Made by a program: the position numbers and the translations under genes. This document shows positions 60,212 to 64,000 of a stretch of 64,000 nucleotides of DNA, one piece after another. The notes beneath the pieces are model-generated. The model did no database searches. It was not told the DNA's origin and saw nothing but the letters and a program-made list of their open reading frames with translations. The stretch is from the NCBI GenBank assembly GCA_938003835.1, contig CALKXJ010000007.1, positions 124,001 through 188,000 of the forward strand, in the 5' to 3' direction. The DNA comes from an uncultured Bryobacteraceae bacterium (GTDB taxonomy: Bacteria > Acidobacteriota > Terriglobia > Bryobacterales > Bryobacteraceae). Each line of letters begins with the position of its first letter. Position 1 is the stretch's first letter.

Positions 60212-61336
60212 ATGACCGCCGAGCTGCTTTTCTGGTTTTCTCTCGCCTTCGTCGTCTACCCTTACGCGGGTTACCCCGCGTTGCTGTTTCTGCTCTCGAA
60301 GCTGTTTCGCCGGCCAATTCAGCGCGCCTCCATCGAGCCGCCGGTCTCGCTCCTGATCCCCGCCTACAACGAGGAGAAGGTCATCGAAGCCAAGATCCGA
60401 AATGCACTCGCGCTCGACTACCCGCCCGACAAGCTCGAAATCGTCGTCGCCTCCGACGGCTCTACCGACGCAACCAACGACATCGCGGCGCGCTTTACGA
60501 ACTCGGGGCGCGTGCGCCTGCTGGCCTTCTCCCCCAATCGTGGCAAAACCGCCGTGCTCAACGACGCCGTGGGCCGCCTGCAGGGCGAGATCGTGGTCTT
60601 CACTGATGCCGCCAGCATGCTCGAGCCCGACGCCGTGCGGCGCCTCGTCGCCTGCTTCGCCGATCCGCGCGTAGGCGCTGTCAGCGGGCTTTACCGCGTC
60701 CGGAATGCAGCCGGCGCTCAGCTCGGAGCTCAGGAAGACTTTTATTGGCAATACGAGACTTTCTTGAAACGGATGGAATCCGATCTCGACTCCATCCTCG
60801 GCGCTCATGGAGCGCTCTACGCCATCCGCAAGGAGCTCTACCCCTACCCGGAGCCTTCGATTATCAATGACGATTATGTCATCCCCGTGCGCATCGTCGG
60901 GCGGGGCTACCGGGTCTGCTACGAGCCCGAAGCCATTGCCTGGGAGGAGGCGCATGAGATGCGCGGCTTCAGCCGCCGGATCCGCATCATGGCTGGTAAC
61001 TTTCAGCAACTTCGCGAGCTGTTGGCCCTCCTCTGGCCCCCGCGCCCGCTCCCGTTATTCTTCTTTCTATCTCACAAGGTTGCCCGCCTCGCGGTGCCCT
61101 TCGCCCTCCTTGTGCTCCTGCTGAGCAACGCCTTCCTGCTGTCGCAGGTCTTCTATCAGGCTGCCCTCATCGCTCAGGCGGCTTTCTACCTGGCCGTCCT
61201 CACCGGCGGCGTCCTCCCCAAAGCGCCACGCCTTCTCCGCCTCCCTTACTACTTCGTGATGGTAAACGCCGCTGCGCTTCCGGGCATCTACTATGCCCTG
61301 CGCGGCCGGCGCAACATGGCTTGGAAACGCCGCTGA
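60212..61336 (+). CDS. GT2-family membrane glycosyltransferase
   Basis: A 374-residue protein starting at ATG 60212, 2 bases after the previous stop. An N-terminal membrane helix (LLFWFSLAFVVYPYAGYPAL) is followed by a GT-A domain: VSLLIPAYNEEKVIEAKI, EIVVASDGSTD, GEIVVFTDAASMLEPDAV with the DxD-like metal site, and INDDYVIPVRIVGRGYRV. Three hydrophobic C-terminal helices follow. It resembles processive glycosyltransferases (cellulose- or poly-N-acetylglucosamine-synthase-like), but the QxxRW motif is not seen (FSRRIRIMAGNFQQ occupies that place). It acts in EPS assembly. Confidence 0.85.
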   Translation: MTAELLFWFSLAFVVYPYAGYPALLFLLSKLFRRPIQRASIEPPVSLLIPAYNEEKVIEAKIRNALALDYPPDKLEIVVASDGSTDATNDIAARFTNSGRVRLLAFSPNRGKTAVLNDAVGRLQGEIVVFTDAASMLEPDAVRRLVACFADPRVGAVSGLYRVRNAAGAQLGAQEDFYWQYETFLKRMESDLDSILGAHGALYAIRKELYPYPEPSIINDDYVIPVRIVGRGYRVCYEPEAIAWEEAHEMRGFSRRIRIMAGNFQQLRELLALLWPPRPLPLFFFLSHKVARLAVPFALLVLLLSNAFLLSQVFYQAALIAQAAFYLAVLTGGVLPKAPRLLRLPYYFVMVNAAALPGIYYALRGRRNMAWKRR

Positions 61337-61370
61337 CCTCGCCGCCGTCTGATACGGGGGAGTCGTTGCC

Positions 61371-61889
61371 ATGATCTTCCGCGCCCTGCCGGTTTTCTTT
61401 CTTCTCATCACACCGCTCCTCGGCCAGGATTCCCGAGGTCTCACTGGGCGTCGTTACGCCGACCCTCCTCGCGTACGCGTCGATGCCGCCTGGCATTCAT
61501 CCCCTACATGGCAGACCTCACAGCTCCGGCTGGACCGCTCGTTCACGTATCGCCAGGCGCCGCTCGGGGAGGCCCGCCTCCGCGACGACCTCGACCCGCT
61601 CGAATCCTATACCGTGCGCCAACTTCCCGGCGGCGGCTTTCGCCTCCAGCATGACTTCGATGTCCTCCGCAGCTACACCGCCCGTCCTGGCCCGGGTGCT
61701 CGGCTCCGGATCACAGATGACCTGAACCCCACCGAGAGCTGGACCGCACGCCCGACTATTGGCGGTTATCGCGTCGAACGCGACCTCGCTCCCTGGGACA
61801 GTTATTCCGTCCGCGAACTCCCGAGCCGCGGCTGGCGCATTCAACATGACTTCGACCCCTTGAAGTCCTACACCATCCGCCGCCGCTGA
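61371..61889 (+). CDS. small secreted tandem-repeat protein in the EPS operon, unknown function
   Basis: A 172-residue protein with a signal peptide (MIFRALPVFFLLITPLLGQD). From about residue 70 to the end it is built of about five repeats of 22 residues with the consensus HDFDPLESYTVR, each followed by a Gly-rich turn and a strand such as GGGFRLQ, GARLRIT, GGYRVE or GWRIQ. A weaker unit precedes them. The repeats are rich in Arg, Asp, Tyr and Ser with no Cys, suggesting a beta-solenoid or a sugar-binding rod. It sits between the glycosyltransferases and the exosortase, so a role on the EPS or at the cell surface is plausible. Confidence 0.7.
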   Translation: MIFRALPVFFLLITPLLGQDSRGLTGRRYADPPRVRVDAAWHSSPTWQTSQLRLDRSFTYRQAPLGEARLRDDLDPLESYTVRQLPGGGFRLQHDFDVLRSYTARPGPGARLRITDDLNPTESWTARPTIGGYRVERDLAPWDSYSVRELPSRGWRIQHDFDPLKSYTIRRR

Positions 61890-61947
61890 ACTCGAATCGC
61901 GCGCGCCTCTAACCCGGCAGGCCCGGATGGCCGGCCAGTTCACCGTT

Positions 61948-61953
61948 TATACT
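61948..61953 (+). promoter_or_regulatory. candidate -10 box TATACT before the exosortase gene
   Basis: TATACT lies 14 bases before the ATG at 61968, so transcription would begin near 61960. This would exclude the GTG at 61956 as the start codon. Confidence 0.35.
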
Positions 61954-61967
61954 GTGTGCTGACCTGG

Positions 61968-62852
61968 ATGCTGTCCGGCGAAATGCCAACCACTCAGGAA
62001 CAGGCCCGGCCGCCGGCCAGGCGTCTGCCTTGGCCATCGATCCTGTGGTTCACACTGCTCTTGCTCGGCGCCTATGCCCCTGTCCTGGACCGGCTCGTCC
62101 GCCAGTGGCTTTCGGATCCCGACATGGGCCATGGCCTCTTTGTGCCGCTGGTCGCCGCCTACATCGCCTGGAGCCGACGTGACCGGCTCCTCACCGCACC
62201 TCGCACGACAAACTGGTGGGGCCTGCCCCTCGTGATTTATGGCTCTTTGCAGATGCTGGTGGGCACCCTCGGCGCCGAGCTCTTTCTGACCCGCACCGCT
62301 CTCCTGATCACGCTCGTCGGCGCCATCCTGTTGCTGTGCGGCCCCCACGTGCTCCGCATCCTTGCCTTCCCCCTCTTCCTGCTCGCCTTCATGATTCCCC
62401 TCCCACGCGTGATCTTCAACCAGATCGCCTTCCCGCTCCAACTGCTCGCCAGCCGCGTCGCCGAAGCGAGCCTGGCTCTCCTCGCCATTCCCGTCCTGCG
62501 CGAAGGCAACATCCTCGAGCTCGCCAGCCAGCGCCTGAATGTCGTGGAGGCGTGCAGCGGCATTCGCTCCCTGCTCTCGCTCTCCTTCCTCGCGCTCGTC
62601 TACGCCTACTTCTTCGACGCCAAACCGTGGATGCGTGCCGTCTTGCTCGCCGCCAGCGTCCCGATCGCCATCCTCGCCAACGCCGGCCGCGTCACCATCA
62701 CGGGCATCATCGGCGAATACGACGTCGCCCTCGCGCAGGGCTTCTTCCACAGCGTCGAGGGCTGGGTTATCTTTCTCGTCTCGCTCGCCGCTCTGGCGGC
62801 GACCCACGGGGTAGTGAACGGAGTCTACGCCTTTGTCGCGAAACGTCGCTGA
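61968..62852 (+). CDS. exosortase (XrtA/EpsH-like transpeptidase)
   Basis: A 294-residue polytopic membrane protein. The start is put at ATG 61968 because a TATACT box lies just upstream; GTG 61956 or ATG 61983 are alternatives. The catalytic triad of exosortases is present: Cys196 in VVEACSGIRSLLSL, Arg241 in ILANAGRVTITGI, and His261 in GFFHSVEGWVIF. About eight helices fit the family. Exosortases cut C-terminal sorting signals (PEP-CTERM type) at the membrane and pass the protein on to the surface or EPS matrix. No protein in this window ends in a recognisable PEP-CTERM signal, so its substrates must be elsewhere or unusual. It overlaps epsI by 20 bases. Confidence 0.9.
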   Translation: MLSGEMPTTQEQARPPARRLPWPSILWFTLLLLGAYAPVLDRLVRQWLSDPDMGHGLFVPLVAAYIAWSRRDRLLTAPRTTNWWGLPLVIYGSLQMLVGTLGAELFLTRTALLITLVGAILLLCGPHVLRILAFPLFLLAFMIPLPRVIFNQIAFPLQLLASRVAEASLALLAIPVLREGNILELASQRLNVVEACSGIRSLLSLSFLALVYAYFFDAKPWMRAVLLAASVPIAILANAGRVTITGIIGEYDVALAQGFFHSVEGWVIFLVSLAALAATHGVVNGVYAFVAKRR

Positions 62853-63513
62853 ACGCTTCTTCCCCTTCCTGGCCTCACGCGCTTCCCAGGCGCTTTCGGC
62901 CGTCCTGTTGCTGCATATCTTGATCGTTTACGGCTTCTCGCGCGAAGAGATCGTACCCGCCAACCGCCCGCTGCGCGAGTTCCCCGCCACGCTCGGCCAC
63001 TGGACGCAAACCGGCGAGAGCGCTATCGACGAGGCCACCCGGCAGGTCCTGCGCGCCGACGAGGTGCTCTCGCGTTCCTACAGGAACACGGCCACTCCGG
63101 CGGCGCTTTCCTTTTTCGTGGCCTATTTCAAGTCTCAGCGCACCGGGGTCAACCCCCACTCGCCCAAGAACTGCCTCCCCGGCGCGGGTTGGTATCCGCT
63201 GGTGTCGGGCGTCATTTCCGTCCCGATGCCTGGCCGTACCGACGAGGTGCGCCTCAATCGTTACGTCGTCGCCAAGGGCGACGCCAAGAGCCTGGTCCTG
63301 TACTGGTACCAGTCCCGCGACCGCGTCATCGCCAGTGAATACGCCGCCAAGCTCTACCTCGTCGCCGATGCCCTCCGGCATAACCGCACGGAAACCGCCC
63401 TCGTGCGCATCACCGTGCCCTTCGTCGGCGACAACGTGGAGACGGCCACGCGCCTCGCCTTGGACTTCGCCCGCCAAGCTTACCCCGCCCTCAGGCTGCT
63501 CCTGCCCGCCTGA
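62833..63513 (+). CDS. EpsI family protein (exosortase-associated, DUF3485)
   Basis: A protein of about 226 residues. The likely start is a TTG at 62833 overlapping the exosortase end, as no ATG or GTG lies before the membrane helix (ALSAVLLLHILIVYGF). The periplasmic part has the EpsI hallmarks: LREFPATLGHWTQTGES, then FFVAYFKSQRTGVNPHSP with KNCLPGAGWYP directly after, and VLYWYQSRDRVIASEY. EpsI accompanies exosortases in EPS loci, sometimes fused to them. Its role is thought to lie in exopolysaccharide production. It ends 33 bases from the convergent ABC permease gene. Confidence 0.88.
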   Translation: MSRNVAERFFPFLASRASQALSAVLLLHILIVYGFSREEIVPANRPLREFPATLGHWTQTGESAIDEATRQVLRADEVLSRSYRNTATPAALSFFVAYFKSQRTGVNPHSPKNCLPGAGWYPLVSGVISVPMPGRTDEVRLNRYVVAKGDAKSLVLYWYQSRDRVIASEYAAKLYLVADALRHNRTETALVRITVPFVGDNVETATRLALDFARQAYPALRLLLPA

Positions 63514-63546
63514 GCCTCACGGTCGCGAAAAAACGGCGGTCGCACC

Positions 63547-64000
63547 TCAAATCACGTCCGCAAAGCTCCTCCGCAGCTTGCGGAACCAGGCGTACCCCAG
63601 CAGGCAGGCTCCGGCGCCGATCAGCCAGAGGCCGAAGACGGCCCTCCAGTCCGGCGCCGCCGCCTCGAGCAACGTCCGGCGAAAGCCGCGAACCAGCACG
63701 AAAAGCGGGTTCTTCTCGAGCACCGGCAGCACGGCCCCCGGTAACGACGCTTCGGGGTAACAGATCGGCGTTAGGAAAAACCACAGCGTCAACACGTAAC
63801 CCATCAGTTGCCCTAGGTCCCGGACATAAACCCCGAGCGCCGCCAGAAACCAGGCCACTCCCAGCGTAAAAAGGAATTGGGGCGCTATCAGCACCGGAAG
63901 CCACAGCGCCGTCCAGGGTACGCCGCCCCGAACCGCCGCAAGAAAGACAAGAAAACAGCCCAGCGCCAGCGCCTGCGTCACCAGGCCCGCCACACCCAGA
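63547..64000 (-). CDS. ABC-2 type polysaccharide export permease, C-terminal part (runs off the window)
   Basis: The frame is open to the right edge, so only the last 150 or so residues are seen. They carry four hydrophobic helices with the typical ABC-2/Wzm order: LIAPQFLFTLGVAWFLAALG, VYVRDLGQLMGYVLTLWFFL followed by TPICYPEASLPG, and a last helix (VFGLWLIGAGACLLGYAWFR) before a basic cytoplasmic tail. The VRDLGQ and TPICYP stretches are hallmarks of polysaccharide or teichoic-acid exporters. The ATPase partner would lie outside the window. It most likely exports a surface polysaccharide. Confidence 0.85.
   Translation of the reverse strand, partial: LGVAGLVTQALALGCFLVFLAAVRGGVPWTALWLPVLIAPQFLFTLGVAWFLAALGVYVRDLGQLMGYVLTLWFFLTPICYPEASLPGAVLPVLEKNPLFVLVRGFRRTLLEAAAPDWRAVFGLWLIGAGACLLGYAWFRKLRRSFADVI

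Overview
The window looks like a piece of a high-GC Acidobacteriota chromosome, most likely order Bryobacterales (the Solibacter/Bryobacter group). The evidence is two large Oar-like TonB-dependent receptors with N-terminal carboxypeptidase-regulatory domains, two secreted proteins carrying the Solibacter-type TIGR03437 C-terminal domain, many secreted proteins of unknown function, and an exosortase/EpsI exopolysaccharide locus. This taxonomic call rests on recognised families, not on a search. I see no rRNA, tRNA, CRISPR array, transposase or intact prophage.

Layout, left part (1-31 kb): the end of an outer-membrane-barrel-like protein; a class III aminotransferase coupled to a Gfo/Idh/MocA oxidoreductase; a YggX-like protein; a minus-strand cassette of AAA+ ATPase, radical SAM protein with a CCAEP tail, and ATP-grasp enzyme; a divergent secretin-like protein; a two-SIS-domain sugar isomerase/deaminase; a first TonB receptor; an acetamidase/formamidase; a hypothetical protein with a Tat-exported DUF362 protein; DinB; two small or hypothetical proteins; an NHL/TIGR03437 protein; a second TonB receptor; and a minus-strand operon of a ThDP enzyme, ATP-type PEP carboxykinase and an AspT/YidE-type transporter.

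Middle (31-47 kb): a secreted tandem-repeat protein; rpoN-hpf-rapZ; a stand-alone Hpt protein; an M48 protease fused to an unknown domain; a PAS/degenerate-GGDEF protein leading motA-motB; a fused AmrB-AmrA protein; a secreted unknown; a cellulase-like glycoside hydrolase; and an unknown protein followed by a NodB-like protein and a double-GNAT-like protein.

Right part (47-64 kb): a surface and exopolysaccharide region. Two paralogous right-handed beta-helix proteins converge, one carrying TIGR03437. The other sits in an operon with a phage-fibre-like protein and a smaller protein sharing its N-terminal domain. An EPS operon follows: O-antigen ligase, asparagine-synthase-type amidotransferase, GT4 and GT2 glycosyltransferases, a secreted repeat protein, exosortase and EpsI. 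An ABC-2 polysaccharide export permease runs off the right edge. The NodB-like and GNAT-like genes at 45-47 kb may belong to this locus, since deacetylases and FemAB-type acyltransferases commonly accompany exosortase EPS systems.

Regulation: TATAAT/TAGAAT/TATACT hexamers recur just upstream of first genes. In several cases they lie only 6-9 bases before the start codon, with little or no Shine-Dalgarno sequence, suggesting leaderless or near-leaderless transcripts. The most promising leads for undescribed biology are the AAA+/CCAEP radical SAM/ATP-grasp cassette, the fibre/beta-helix surface cassette, and the repeat proteins.
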